From Coriolopsis trogii (Eukaryota; Basidiomycota; Agaricomycetes; Polyporales; Polyporaceae): a DNA stretch of 64,000 nucleotides. Below are positions 35,601 through 48,495 of this stretch, piece by piece (within the stretch, counting starts at the first letter, position 1; every line of letters begins with the position of its first letter). Position numbers and translations under genes: made by a program. The notes under the pieces are model-generated. The model ran no database searches, was not told where the DNA came from, and was given only the letters and a program-made list of their open reading frames with translations. The DNA lies in assembly GCA_020543525.1 (NCBI GenBank), contig JAHYIO010000036.1, positions 1,984,001 to 2,048,000 of the forward strand, given 5' to 3'.

Positions 35601-36973
35601 AAACTTGTAATGATGGTGAGTACGCCCGCGTTTGACTAGCAAAGGACATGAGCTAATGCTCGACTCCGACAAAGATCGCTGCGGTTCAGCAGCAACGTGA
35701 CCTGCTAGCTGGTCATGGTCGGCCACGCTACATCATGCCCTTCCCACTTGTCACGCAGATGATATCGCAGGTCCACTCGGCGAACTCGGCGTTCCAGCAA
35801 TGGTTGGCTGGGCAGAATCAGGCAAACCAAGCACGACCCCCACCTCCTAGCCAACCCGGTGTGAACTTGTCCATGCAGCCCGCACAGCAACGTCCACCCG
35901 TCCCCCAAGCCAATCAGCTCGCGTCGTCCATCCCCATCGCGTCCGCATCATCTCCCGCACCACCCGCTCCGACCCCGTCCGCCGCGTCTCCTCATATGGG
36001 CACGCCGATCCTGAAGAAGCCTACACCGAAGCCGACCCCGGAGACTCCCACTGCCGCTACTCCCACTCATCACGCGAATTCCCCCCAGACACCCAAGTCG
36101 CCGAGGAATAAGCCTGCACCAAAACCGAAACAACCGCCAAAGCCACGCAAGGTCTCGACGAAGATCACTGCTGCGCCCGCTGCGTCGAGTCCTGCAGAGA
36201 AGCCGCCACCCACGCCTGCCACACCCGCCAGCGCACCCACGCCTGATCCGCAATCGGGTAGCAAGCGGCCACGCGAAGAGGATGCATTCATCTCTGCGGG
36301 TACGGCGGCTCCGGCGGCGAAGAAGGTCAAGACAGAGTTCGACGAGGGCGCCGCGACGGATTCGTTGACGAAGCGGGAAGCTGAAGCGGAGGCCGTGAAA
36401 ACGGATGAGGACGCTGTGAAGTTCTTCGAGCAGATGTCGAGCTGGCTGAACCAGGTGTCGTCGACGGAGGCGGAAGGCCAGGACAACTTCAAGTCGGAGA
36501 TCGCGGACTCCCTGGATGAGATCCTGAAGGCATCCTATCCGGCCATACCAGAGGACGGTGACCTCATGTCGAGTACGAGTTTCATCGACAGCCTCGCGAT
36601 CGGAGGCTCGTCACCGAAACAGAGCGCGGTCGACCCAGCGGACTTCTTCGACTTCACATCATATGGCCTCCCCGAGGAGGAGACGGGGTCGAAAGCGGCG
36701 ACCCCAGACTTGGTGCACCCATCATCGTCGTCAGTCGGTCCAAGTCCGGGATCCGCTTCGGAGACTGAGGTGCACCCTCCAGGGCCTACAGGACCTGACA
36801 CGGTTAAGATCGCCGACGTGAAAGCTGAGGAAGGAGACGCCATTCCGTCGGAGCTGTGGAGAGCGATCGATGGGGGCGAGTCCGAGTTCTACAACGCGTC
36901 GGACAACTGGAAGTGGGACCAGCCGATGCAAACCGTCGACCAACCGTGGGCGTTGTTCTCGGAACAGTCATAG
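32613..36973 (+). CDS. ARID-domain protein, SWI1-like SWI/SNF subunit
   Basis: A chromatin remodelling subunit that binds DNA through an ARID domain. It is Gln-rich like yeast Swi1. Exon 1 (32613-32837) encodes MLPNNYVGGGQPGLPQ and a 13-Gln run. An intron of about 256 bp follows, then exon 2 at 33094. Several more short introns occur, near 33937, 34528, 35399 and 35615. The ARID domain is in the middle: IDLFQLHQEVMHNGSYRNV, NQKDLWPVIGAKLGF, and AAHLENIYKEFLLEFDQQYI. Downstream are two more 8-Gln runs, a conserved helical block (FLEITEAQRIEYNVNFEKLY), and a long Pro/Lys-rich stretch. The acidic C-terminus ends DQPWALFSEQS. The overall order (Q-rich, ARID, coiled segments, Pro-rich tail) fits basidiomycete SWI1. 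Confidence 0.85.
32733..32771 (+). repeat. polyglutamine-coding CAA/CAG repeat
   Basis: Thirteen consecutive Gln codons, mixing CAA and CAG, inside exon 1 of the SWI1-like gene. The interruptions limit slippage. Confidence 0.9.
35122..35190 (+). repeat. two further glutamine-codon runs
   Basis: Eight mixed CAA/CAG codons (35122-35145) and eight pure CAG codons (35167-35190), separated by a Val/Met/Asn/Gly linker, in the SWI1-like gene. The second run is an uninterrupted trinucleotide repeat and so a likely length-variable site. Confidence 0.9.
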
Positions 36974-37528
36974 AAGGAAAGCTCGGAGGCAGGGAGAGGA
37001 CGTTTGGGTGGATAATGGACAGGGTGTGTTTGCTCTTATCTCGTAACGTATTTTCTCCTGCTGTGCTTTTAGTGTGTTGGCGCGTTCGCTACCTGCCTCT
37101 GAGACTGATTGGGTTGATTCTCTTATTTCTTCTACTATCCTCCTCCGTCACCGCCGCTGCCGCCGATTTCCGATGTGTTTCGTTCGTCCGTAATCACCGC
37201 ATCGGATCCCTTCTTTCCCCCCGTCGTCATCTCTCATGGTCATTCGTCCCTCTGTCGTCGCATATGTTGTTGTTTCTTGATTATATTAGTCCTGCCGCTG
37301 TGTATTTTTACCTGTCTAGCTTGCTATCGATATATCACCGCCGCGGTCTCTTTGCATACTCTGGAAATTGGGAAGAGTGCGCCAGTATATGTGGTAGGAT
37401 TGGCGGTTGCCCATGTACTCGGCAATGCCTGCGGGCCGCGGCGCGTCATGGACGTTCACGGCGCTTTGGGCTCCTTCACTGCTTTCATCATCTCTCCCAG
37501 TCTCAGCTTGAGACTATATGCACACACA
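36974..37528. other. intergenic region, SWI1-like to AP-3 beta
   Basis: 555 bp, T-rich and CT-rich, between tandem genes. Probable 3' UTR followed by a promoter. No credible coding frame. Confidence 0.45.
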
Positions 37529-40457
37529 ATGGCAGCCTTGAACCTGAACGCTCTCACAGAAAATGCATCGCGCTTGGGTATGCGATTGCAAGAGACCCTT
37601 TCCGAGCACACGAAGGACCTCGGCATACGCGGTACGGGTGCGGCCTACCTGGACAACACTGAGGATAAAGTGAAGAATATTGGGAAGCAGTTGGACTCCA
37701 ATAGTGACAGGGAGAAGCTGGAGGCAATGAAGAGGCTCATCGCAGTACGTCCGCCCTCACCTCCGTCTACGCTCTGGGCCCCTTACCAGTGTTTCCAGTT
37801 GATCTCGAAGGGGCGGAACGTCTCCGAGTTCTTTGCTCAAGTCGTCAAGAACGTTGCGTCTCACAACCTCGAAATCCGCAAGCTGGTGTACATCTACCTC
37901 CTTCGCTATGCGGAGCAAGAGCCGGATCTCGCGCTCCTGTCCATCAACACCTTTCAGAAGGACCTCTCGGACCCCAACCCTCTCATACGCGCCATGGCCC
38001 TCCGCGTCCTCTCTGGAATCAAGGTGCCGATGATAGGCAGCATCGTCATGCTCGCTATCAAGAAGTGCGCGGCAGACATAAGCCCCTACGTGCGCAAGGC
38101 GGCCGCACTAGCCATCCCGAAGCTCTATCAGTCAGTCCGGCCTCGCGGCCGTCTTTGCCTTCGCACCTCGCACAGAACCGCTCGCTCATCAGCTGCTCGG
38201 GGACAGCTTAGACGCGTCCCACCAGCCTGAACTAATACAGGTCATCTCCACCCTGCTCAAGGACCAGTCCCCGCTGTCCATCGGCAGCGTCGCGATTGCT
38301 TTTGACGCCGTGTGTCCGACCCGCTTGGACCTCCTGCATCCGCATTACAGGCGGCTCTGTAGGACGCTCGTCGATGCGGACGAGTGGGGTCAGGTGGATC
38401 TCATGAATTTACTCGTCCGCTACGCGCGGGTGATGCTCCCCCGGCCTTTGGACGTTGCTGAGATGGACGGCGACCTGCGGCTACTTATCACGTCTGTGGA
38501 ACCTCTATTCCAGTCAGGTAATCCCGCGGTACGTAAGGTCCTGCTTGATTATGCGCGGCGCTTTTGTCTGACGAGTGTTCGGTTGTGTGATCAGGTTGTA
38601 CTCGCAGTTGCGTGGGTGTTCTTCCATCTAGGGCTGCCTTCTGAATTGCCCAAGATAGTCCCTCCATTGCTCAGGCTTCTCCATGTGTCACCAGAGGTCG
38701 AGCGCGTTGTCTTGACCAACTTGGCTTTGACAACAAGCGCACTTTCCGTACGTGTCCACCACCTTCCCACGATATTCTTGGTGTTTATTAGCGATTCTGA
38801 TAGGAAGAACTGGCAAAATCATACACTCGGTTCTTGGTGCGAGCGGATGACTCGCGACAAGTGAAGAAGGATAAAGTACGCCTTTTGCGAGCAGTCGTCA
38901 ATGGTGACAATTATCCTTCCCTCCTCCGTGAATTCATCGTATGTACTCAACATCGTTGTCTCTCTCGCTGCTCACGAACTTGGTAGTGTTATGCCGACGA
39001 CGCTGATGACGAGCTGGTCGACGACTCTATACAAGCTATCGGATACATCGCGCGCATGGTTCCAGAGTCTACTGCCCAATGCCTGACCGCGCTCATGTCA
39101 TTCATACAAAGTAAACACGGTGCGTGTCTTCCAGTCCATCAGTAAGACTCTATAATTGATTTTGCCCATTCAGACGTGATCGTCACAAGTGCTGTCCTAG
39201 TGCTCAAGTCGCTAGTTCAGATCCGGCTACAACAACAGCAGAATGCGATTGCATATGGAGGGCTGCCATCACATACCTTCTCTCCTCTGGAGATTATCTC
39301 TCGATTGGCGCGAAGGCTCGACGAGATCCGGCATCCGACAGCAAGGGCCTGCGTGATATGGCTCATTGGACAGTACGCAGCGTCGCCTGTCGAGGAAGGC
39401 ACCAACGGAGTTGCGACACATGCAGGTCCGGAGGGCATCGCTCCATGGGCCCCGGACGTGCTACGCAAGACCGCAAAGTCCTTCGCAGACGAGGTGCGCT
39501 CTTATCTCCTCAATGACAACAGCATTCTGCCACAGCTCACATCATACGCTGCAGACTTCTATCGTCAAGCTCCAGATCATCACCCTCGCCGCAAAGCTCC
39601 TTGTGCTCTGTCCTACTGACCGGACGATCGGCCTCCTCAACCGCTATGTCTTCTCGCTCGCGCGATACGATTTGAACTACGATGTACGGGACCGCGGGAG
39701 GATGCTCGGTGCGTTGCTGAATGGTGTAAACGCGAACCTGTTCAGCGACGACGAGGACGGCGCGCATGAGGACGTCGGCGGCGTCGTGCTGCGGCGTGAG
39801 CAGGTCAAAATGGTCCTCTTTGAAGGCAAGGCGAGCCCAGGCGAGGATACTGCCAAAATCGACGGTGCGTCTCTCCATCCATCTATACGTATCGCGACTT
39901 GTTGACGCCATTCTCCCCTGTCCTCTCGCTCTTCTTCACATCTCCTAGGTTCCACAGGAGACGACCACGGTCGCTTCGGTTCGATGGGTGCTATTACGGG
40001 CAGGTGGACAGGAGGCGATAGCTACCTTCCCGACTGGCTGGAAGAAGGCATCGATTCTTCCCTGCGGGACACCGAAGCCGACATGCCGCGCACCCCCGTC
40101 TCGGCCAACGTCACGCAGATATCTTCCGCACGTTCTATCGGCTCATCAGCCCGAGCGACACCGGTTGTCCTCACGCCCACCGGCATCTCGCCCTCTGGGT
40201 CGGTTGTGAGACAGGAGGGCACGAAGGCTGCATACATGGATCTCGACAGGTTCTATGAAGATGCAGAGGAGACGGAAGAGAGCGAGGATAGCGCGAGCGA
40301 GGATGAAGAGGAGAGTGAGGGCGACAATGAAAGCGGAAGTGGGAGCGGGGAGGAGGTTGAATCTACGGAAGAAGGGGAGTCCGGAGATGACGACGGAGAA
40401 GAGGATGGCGAGGACAACGCAAGCGATAACCATCATGTGCTTGGTACAACAGGATAG
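37529..40457 (+). CDS. AP-3 adaptor complex beta subunit
   Basis: The large beta subunit of AP-3, which sorts cargo from Golgi or endosome to the vacuole; yeast Apl6 is the counterpart. The ATG at 37529 begins [19 protein letters not shown]. The adaptin N-terminal trunk follows: [62 protein letters not shown], then the [12 protein letters not shown] and [16 protein letters not shown] helices. Later blocks include [28 protein letters not shown], and [12 protein letters not shown]. Around nine short introns are present. The gene ends with a hinge that is extremely acidic and Ser-rich ([15 protein letters not shown]) and has no ear domain, as in other fungal AP-3 beta proteins. Its stop is 91 bp from the stop of the convergent CWH43 gene. 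Confidence 0.92.
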
Positions 40458-40548
40458 ATGGTGTGGTACTACAGGTACGGGCGGAATTTTACATACATTA
40501 CACATACAACAAGAAGGCTTCGGCTCGGGATACAGCAGCGCGTGTCCA

Positions 40549-43500
40549 TCAAAGCACAGCATCTTGGGGGATTTTGTAGTACAATGGCTGGAAGGAGAAT
40601 ATATGAGGCGAGCGAGAACCGCGAGGAAGAGTAAGGGAACGGGTACCGTGTTGAAGACATGATAGTTATGCCCGTTCTTCCCTCCGAGCTCTGGGTAATA
40701 CTCCATCGGGAACCACTGTTCCGGCCGGTAGAGAGCGGAGGGGAGGTGAGAGCACCGCCCGGGTATAGTCCCAATATCGAGCACTTACGTGTTCTGTCGG
40801 TAGCTCCTCTTTGAAGGCACGCATGTATCGCGCATCCTTACTGTCGTCCGAGACGACGACGCCGGGGCGGGGCACGACGAACTGGCCGATCTGCAGCTCG
40901 GTGTCCGTCACGATGCCACGCGAGACGCGCGCGTACGAAGTGCGGTACAAGCCTCGGTAGAAGATGTATTCACACCTGCACGAAGACATGTCAACGGCGA
41001 GCGACAGAAAACAAAACAGGACGTGAGCATGAAAACAAGGGGAGGACGCCGTCAGTAAATTCGCAGAGAGAAAACGTACCAACGATCGAGATCCTCCTCG
41101 TCAATGTCGTGCATCCTACCGTCGGTGACCATGATCTCGTACGGCGCGGGCCGCGGCGCGTGCGGCTTGGTCACGACATAGCCGAGGAAGATGACTGGGC
41201 CCGGGTACGACGCCGCCATGATGCGCGCGAGCTCGATAGACTGCAGCTCGCGGTCCAGTGGTGTCTCCTCTGTTGTGGAAAAAGACGGCGCGCGTTGTTA
41301 GCGATCGGGCAGGAGTGCTGAGACTGTGCACTGCTTGACAAGTTACCTTGTCCGTTGTGGGCGACGATGACCTTGACCTCTGTGCCGAACATGTCTAGGT
41401 ATGCCTCGATAGCGGGCGCAAGCTCGCCGTCGGGCGAAGGGAGGAGATGATGCGTCGAGTTGATGATCGGGAACTGCGCAAGAGTGGTGTGAGCGGGAAC
41501 GAAGCGTCAGGTATTTCTACCTACCTTGGAGAGGAGGACTGCACCCCATGTATGCTGATTGGGACCTGGCCCGATGTCTACATACTATCGATACGAAGTC
41601 AACGACTGGATCTGAAGGTAGAGAAATTTGTGCAAGTAACCCACGAATCCTAGGTCTTCTGCGATGACGCGAGACCTGGGAACCGTAGTGGTAAATCAGC
41701 GGTCGTCTATCTTCGCGTGAGGAAGCAAGACACTGACAGGTCACGGTTACCAAACACCACACGCTGCAGCAAACGCAATCAGCACGCGTTCTCTAGTCCC
41801 CGAATCACTGCAGCGAATGCAGGCGCTCACATGAAGATCCGTCTCGAGCAACCCCACGACGTCGAGCTCCATATCCCTGATCAGGTCCCTCATCAACCGC
41901 TGGCTGTCCCGTCCTTCATTGTCGATCCCAAAGTGCACCGTCCAGATGCCGGTGCGGACGATGCGCGACGCAGGCCGGTGTGGCTGCGGCGGCACAGTGG
42001 GCGTGCGATACAGCGTCACGAGCAGCGACAAGACAGCGATCGTCGCCAGCGTATACTGAACCATGTGCTGCGCGCGTTTCGTCAAGGCCAGGCGTGCGTT
42101 GGTATTGGCACCGAGGGCGGGCCAGTCGAACGCGAGCGCGATGCACAGGAACTGTGCCGCGAGGACCCTACCGATGCTCCGGCGTGAGAATGGCATCTCC
42201 AAGACGGCACGAGAGAGCCCTTACAGGTCCGTCCGTTCGCGCAAGTACACGCCGCCCGGGACGAAGGCATATGCGACGGTGAACGTGCTCACGACGTCGA
42301 AGATACACGCTACGAGCCCCGCCACCGTCGCCGTCTTCACCAGCTCCCCAGACGCGGCTCCCTCCCATGCGCGGGCCCACACGGTAGGGATGATGCTCAT
42401 GAGGAAGAAGGCGACGGCGAGACCGCCCATGTAGCCCGCCCAGTCCTTGTACGTGTACATCGTGTACGCGCTCACACATCCAAAGGCCAGGTACAACGGA
42501 TGCGCGAGCATGTTCGGAGCCGTGGTCGAGAGGAGAGCGGCGAGGCTGAGGCCCAGGACCTGCGCGACGTGGGTGAGAGAGCCGTGATGTGATGGCAAGG
42601 GACCCGTGATAGGGTAACCCGTCCAGGACCAGGCAATGAGCGTGCTCGCGTCGGAGAGGAGGGAGTGGAGCGTGAAGATGAGGCTACCGAGAGCAAGTGA
42701 GGAGGGTAACCAACGCGTGTAAGGCTTGTGGATAGAGTTGGGCGGCTTAGATGAAGCATGTGCTGTCGGAGTCGCGGGACGACTGGCATATTCCACAAGC
42801 GCAACGATTGCAAGAACGATGCCTGTCTTGTTATAACCTCCAGACCTCTCATTTACTATGGGCCAAACTGCAATGCATGATCAACGTAACGTTGACGAGC
42901 CAGGAGTGCGCAGCAACATACCTGCATTGTTGGTATGATTCGCGTGCTTCGACAAGGATGAAATGAGGAAGCCGAGTCCCGCCACTGAGACGAAGTACGA
43001 GCATGAGTGTACGCGCAGACGGTTTGATCGCTATGATAGCTAGGAGACATACCAAGAGCTTGATATACCAACCCGTCCGCGTCCGCATCAAGCCATTGTA
43101 CAGCCGCGCACACAGACGCAGCACAGTTCGCAAACGTTACCAGGAATAGCCGCACGACCGGGTTCTTGGACACATAAGCAAGGAGCCCCACGAGCGTCAG
43201 GCCGTGCAAGATTACTCTGCCTTCTTTCGCGCGAGCCCACTCTTTGAACGGTGGAATGCCGAGGAATATTGGGGACAATGTGGATAGCAAAGCAAGTTCT
43301 TGCCCGGAGATGCCAAGCTCCCAAACAGAGAAGTAGAACAGTGTTGGTGCTAGAGCCGTGAAGACGGACCAATAAACATATGCTAGATGCAGTCACTGTG
43401 AGCATGTGGGATTGAGACACGCTATGGTATGCAAGTTCGACGTACATAGATACAAGTCGCTGAGGAATGAGACGGTCGGCTTCATATACGCATGTAGGGA

Positions 43501-44761
43501 CACAGTTGGGAGATCTTTGCGCTGCGCTCCGGTTTCGTTCACAATTGCAGGCTTACTAACGGGCGCAGTCGAGACGGCGACTGGAGCAGCACTCTTCTCG
43601 GGGGAGTTCCTACTATATGCGGTGGACATGGGTCAATACCATCTTATGCGAGACGATAGAGTTTCTTGTACATTTCGGTTGTTTCAACGGAAGACCCAGT
43701 CATTGTACCGAGCGTGATCTGAAGTAACGATGTTCGTTCATTCACGGAGTCACGGAGAACGTATCGGAGACGAGTCGAGAGCTTACCTTGAGGTCTGCGG
43801 CTTGGAACTCAACTTCTGCTGAGGAATCGTACAAGATGTCGAATAATATCAAACTCCACTCAAAGAAGCTGTAGCGAGTATACGCTGAGGTTATACTGGT
43901 GTCAGTCTCTGGCATTCATGCCGACTAATGGACAGAGTGAGACAGTACCTCCCGGTATACGATGGATTTTGTGCTGCACAAAGAAGTATATCATGGGTAT
44001 GATGGCGAGGAAGAATCTACCCCGCTCATCAGTGTCTGCACAAGAGGGTAGCCATAAGGGCGGACACACGCAAACGATGTCCAACGTCTGGAGGACGTGT
44101 CAATAACTAGATATGAGTTTGTGTTCATGTTGATAAGATGACGTACCTTCGCCGCCGGGCGGCAACATGCTTGACGGGAGTACACACGAGTGAGCCGAGC
44201 ATCCAAGGGATATTGAGTACAATATAGGCGATCATCAGGACGTCGTGAACATCATGGTCGTCGGAAGACGTAATATAGACCCAACCACCGCAGGAGATGG
44301 TGCGAAGAAAGCCAATGAGTAGCAGGAACCCTGGTATACTGGAGGTAGGAGATCTGTGGAGATAGTATTGGAGGGCGACCAGGGCGAACCTGGGACCTGT
44401 GAGAAGTGTGTTAGGGAAAGCCGAAGCAGGCAAAGTCCTCAGCATACGGACCGGAGTTGATAGCAATGAGAATCTGAAAGATGTTGCGCTCTGGATACCA
44501 GTCTCCGATGCTAAGGAGGGAAAACGTTCGATTGCGCATCAAATCTCACAAGGACTCGCAAACTCACGTTGCGGAAACGGACGGAAACCATTCTTCTGGA
44601 TAACCTGCGACACCGTTCTTGACAATCTTCTTGTAGTGCAAGGCACAGCCCAGGATGAGGGCAATAAGGAAGGCCGAGAGAGCAAGATATGTATGCGCCC
44701 GTGCAACTGTGGCAGCATGCAGGACGAATGGCTTCGGTTTGCTGGAGACTGGGGAAGACAT
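40549..44761 (-). CDS. CWH43-like GPI-anchor lipid remodelling protein
   Basis: Yeast Cwh43 replaces the diacylglycerol of GPI anchors with ceramide in the ER. The locus reads as one long gene with more than ten short introns and roughly 1000 residues. The N-terminal third is a PGAP2/FRAG1-type domain ([58 protein letters not shown]). The middle is a PGAP2-interacting, many-helix region ([43 protein letters not shown]). The C-terminal third is the exo/endonuclease/phosphatase-like domain ([29 protein letters not shown]). It ends with [19 protein letters not shown] and a last exon reading [12 protein letters not shown]. The join between the first two parts near 43610-43690 needs a splice that skips a TAA. 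If that splice is wrong, two genes are present. Confidence 0.85.
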
Positions 44762-45748
44762 GATGGTGATGGGTACCAAGAGGCACGTACGGACGACGCG
44801 CACGGCCAGACAAGAGTCGGAAGATGCGTCCGAGACAGTCAGGGGGTGTGAGTAACGAGCGGCGACTCCGGAGGGGACCAAGGACGGAGCGCGGCCGCTG
44901 GCCAACGTCTGGCTGTCTTATGGGACGGCGGAAGTCGAGAGAACGCCTCGGACTCGGACTTGACACGCGTGCGAATCCCACCGACGTCACGCGTCGCGGC
45001 GCGTATTCTTGGCGTGCAGCCAGCGTCTACCACCCAAGGACCGCAAGAACCTGAAACGTTGCAGCTCGCGTCAGTAAGGCGTACTCTCCAACCCATTATG
45101 CCGTCTACGAGCTGCTGACAGTATGGACCTGCAGAGTCCAGTCTTGATACTATGGCTGCCTTGAAGAGAGCCTGTCTTACTGCAACGTCTCTGCATTACT
45201 GTACGGGAGACAACGGCTGCGTAGGAAAATACGTTCTGCTTCTCTGCACAAGGCCTAGGGGCAAGACTTACGAGTCGACACGACTGCTACAGGCCGCCTC
45301 GTGGTCAGCGCTTGAGTACTCGTTCATGCTAACCAAACCAGTCGTCGCGTATCAACTTCCGCAGCAACATAGCCTACCAATATGCGCCGGCGGCCAAACG
45401 ATGATACTTCGTCAGTGACGTGTGCATCCTCCCACCAGCCATGTCTTCAAAATCAACCTCGAGGCGCATTGTATGTAGCCGATGCTGTTACCCTCCGGAA
45501 TCGAATCGATGTTATAAAGTCAAGTGACTGTCGATGCCTCAAGTTCATCCGCGTCATAGAGCGAAATTCGAGCAAGTGTAGTACGCTCGGCGTCCGGTCG
45601 TCGCTAGGCAGAATTCTGATTACCACAGCCGTTTCTGCCATACGGACTTGACCTTGATGCGGTACTAATCCTTGGGCCGTACTTAAGGATGCAACATCGG
45701 ATCGACTTCGCGCCCTTACCCTCCACACATTTTCACCTGGCATATCTG
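44762..45748. other. divergent promoter region, CWH43 and sedolisin genes
   Basis: 987 bp between divergent starts. ORFs are short and on both strands. No TATA box or repeat stands out. Confidence 0.45.
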
Positions 45749-48100
45749 ATGACAATGGCCTCCCTTTCCAGGTTGCTCGTCTGCCTCGTCAGTTTGGTTG
45801 CTACTGTCCATGCTGTACCGCCATCCGAACGATCCCTTCCGGGTGGCTGCTCGCTGCATCGTCGGGCCGACCCTACTGCGCTGCTTCCGCTGAAGTTCAT
45901 GCTTGCGCAGTCAAACTTGAACAACATCGATGCCTATTTGCTAGATGTCGCGGACCCTCGTTCGCCCAACTACGGCAAACACTGGACGCCCGCCAAGGTG
46001 GCAGACACGTTCCGCCCCTCTGAGGAGACCGTGGAGGTTGTGCACTCTTGGCTCGTCGGTGCTGGAGTAGAGGCAGACAAGATCAAGCTCAATAGGAACA
46101 AAGATACGATTCACCTCAATTTGACGATCGCTGAAGCGGAACGCCTCCTTGGAGCAGAGTACTACGTCTACCATCTCGAGGGTGATGACTCGGACAATGA
46201 ACACATTGGGTGTCATCAAGGCTACACGCTACCGGAGCACGTCTCAAAGCATGTCGACTTGGTCTCTCCAACCACGTATGTAGGCGGTAACGCTCTCACT
46301 CGCAGAGATGCGTCGACTGGGTCATTCTTTGGGAGAGATTCTGGAGTGCCAAAGATGGCCATCACAGTAAGTCGTACCGAATGCTCTCTCTATAGAATTG
46401 CTCCTGACGTACGCTGACGATCGTGTTCAATCTATAGACTTCACAATTGGCAGCAGCTGATTGCGATACTGCTGTGACGCTCGACTGTCTCCGTGAGCTG
46501 TATAAGTTCGACTACACTCCTGTCTCTGGAGACAGAAACACGGTTGCGGTAGGCAAGTACCATACTTGAGAACTACGTGAGGCGTGCTCATGATCGTAGT
46601 CGAGTTTGCGGGCCAGATCTACAAACCCTCGGATCTGGATTTGTTCTTTGACAAGTATGCTCCTGACTTGGTCGGACACATACCCACGCTGATCAGCGTT
46701 GCAGGAGGTCAGTACGGACGTGATGTGTATGACCGCGTGATAAGGCTAACATGGCTACAGGCGTTGTCAACGTATCTGGTTCAAGCGGAGAGTCTGATCT
46801 CGACATCGAGCTCATCATGGGCCTTCTTGGTCCCCAACAAAACCTGTCACTCTACCAAGTCTCTCCAGCGCTGACAATAACCGGGAACGACCTGAGTGAG
46901 TATGCCGATCCAAACCGTGGTACGGATTGTTGACGGATCATGCCAAAGCCGACGAATTCCTCGCCGCCCTCGATGGGACGTACTGTGATGTTGACGGAGT
47001 GAGCCAGCAGAGTACGTCTGCTTGTAGCATATCTCGTACTGTCATTGATCGGAAACGACGTTCTCCCGCTGCATCTACCCAACAGACCTGACCGACTGCG
47101 GCAACAAGCCGAAGTCGAACGTCGTCTCCATCTCGTACCACTTCAATCCGGACCTCATCGACGACGCCACCTCTCCCATCTTGAAACGCCAGTGCACCGA
47201 GTTCGCCAAGCTCAGCCTCACTGGTATGACCTTCGTCGCGTCCTCGGGCGATGGAGGCGTGGCTTATTCCGGCAACGGTTTCTGCCAGACGGAAGGTGGG
47301 CTCAGACCGGGCAACCCCTCTGGGAACTTCGTCACACAGTTCCCAGCGTCCTGCCCGTACATCACTGCCGTCGGGGCCACATCTGTCGCTGCAAACAATA
47401 CTGTGCGTACACAGGCTGTCATCCATGACCGCAAACGTACCTGACTGCCACCCCTTTGCACGTCCTGTCAATGAACTATGCAGGTCGACGACCCGGAGGT
47501 AGCGACAACTTGGTTTGCGTCTGGGGGCGGCTTTTCGAACAATTTCGCCCGCCCGTCCTGGCAGGACGCCGTGGTGACGGACTACATCGAGAAGTTCGCG
47601 CCTGACTATGCCGAGTCAGTCTACAACCGGTCCGGGCGTGCGTACCCCGACGTCGCTGCGAACGGGTGAGCCGTACCGTTTGAGCCATCCAAGAGGGAAG
47701 GGAGCTGAGTGACTGAACAGATGGCCTATCATCATCGCTACCGGGGGCAAGCTCACCCGCTCGGGAGGCACGTCCGCTTCTGCGCCTATCTTCGCCGCGC
47801 TCGTTGCTGCAGTCAACGATGCCCGGCTCGCGCAGGGAAAATCGCCCGTCGGGTTCATCAACCCCGCGGTATGTCAGATCGTCTTGGCTTGGTTGTGAGC
47901 ACTCGCTGAGAGCTACGGATGTTTTGTCTGTGCAGCTCTACTCTGACGCGTTTGCGGGAGCGTACAACGACGTTACGAATGGAACGAACCCGGGGTGCCA
48001 GACGGATGGCTTCGTCGCCGCGCCGGGATGGGACCCTGTTACTGGGTGGGGGACGCCCAATTTTCCGAAGTTGTTGGACGCATTCTTGGCTCTTCCCTGA
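45749..48100 (+). CDS. secreted sedolisin (peptidase family S53, tripeptidyl-peptidase type)
   Basis: An acid-acting serine-carboxyl protease, exported to digest protein outside the cell. A signal peptide is clear: MTMASLSRLLVCLVSLVATVHA. The propeptide follows, with the S53 hallmarks DPRSPNYGKHWTPAKVADTF and LLGAEYYVYH. In the mature domain the Glu and Asp of the catalytic triad are in SGESDLDIELIMGL. The oxyanion Asp is in VASSGDGGVAYSG. The catalytic Ser is in GGTSASAPIFAALV. The calcium-binding C-terminus contains GWDPVTGWGTPNFPKLLDAF. About nine short introns split the gene. All key residues are intact. The predicted length of about 570 residues matches fungal tripeptidyl peptidases and grifolisin-like enzymes. 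Expression in response to protein substrate or acid is likely but not visible here. Confidence 0.94.
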
Positions 48101-48495
48101 GGTAAGATGTAACAGGATCATGCAACCACTGGCATGGTACGGTATCAAAATGGATTGTAGTACCACGGCTGTGATACTAGGAGGCTTGGCATAGTACCTC
48201 GGATTGATTCAGGGCATACTATTCAGTGATGTTTACCTATTAAAACGTCTAAGGCAAGTCATCAGCCCACAAGATTGTCACTAGAAAAAAAAGAGACATG
48301 TACTCTGTCACTGTCAGTGACTTCTGCCCATTTAAGACGCGCGCCAACGCGGTTGGAGTGTTCATATCACGCTCACGTGATACCGGGCAATAGCCACGAC
48401 CCGCGCTCGGCTAAGAGCGATGAACCAACCACTCGACCATCACCATCCCTCTTCCCTCTTGTCATTCTTCACGACCTTGACGACTTCTTTTCGCA
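48101..48495. other. intergenic region, sedolisin to Ser/Pro-rich gene
   Basis: 395 bp between tandem genes, with no coding frame of note. It should contain a 3' UTR and a promoter. Confidence 0.4.
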
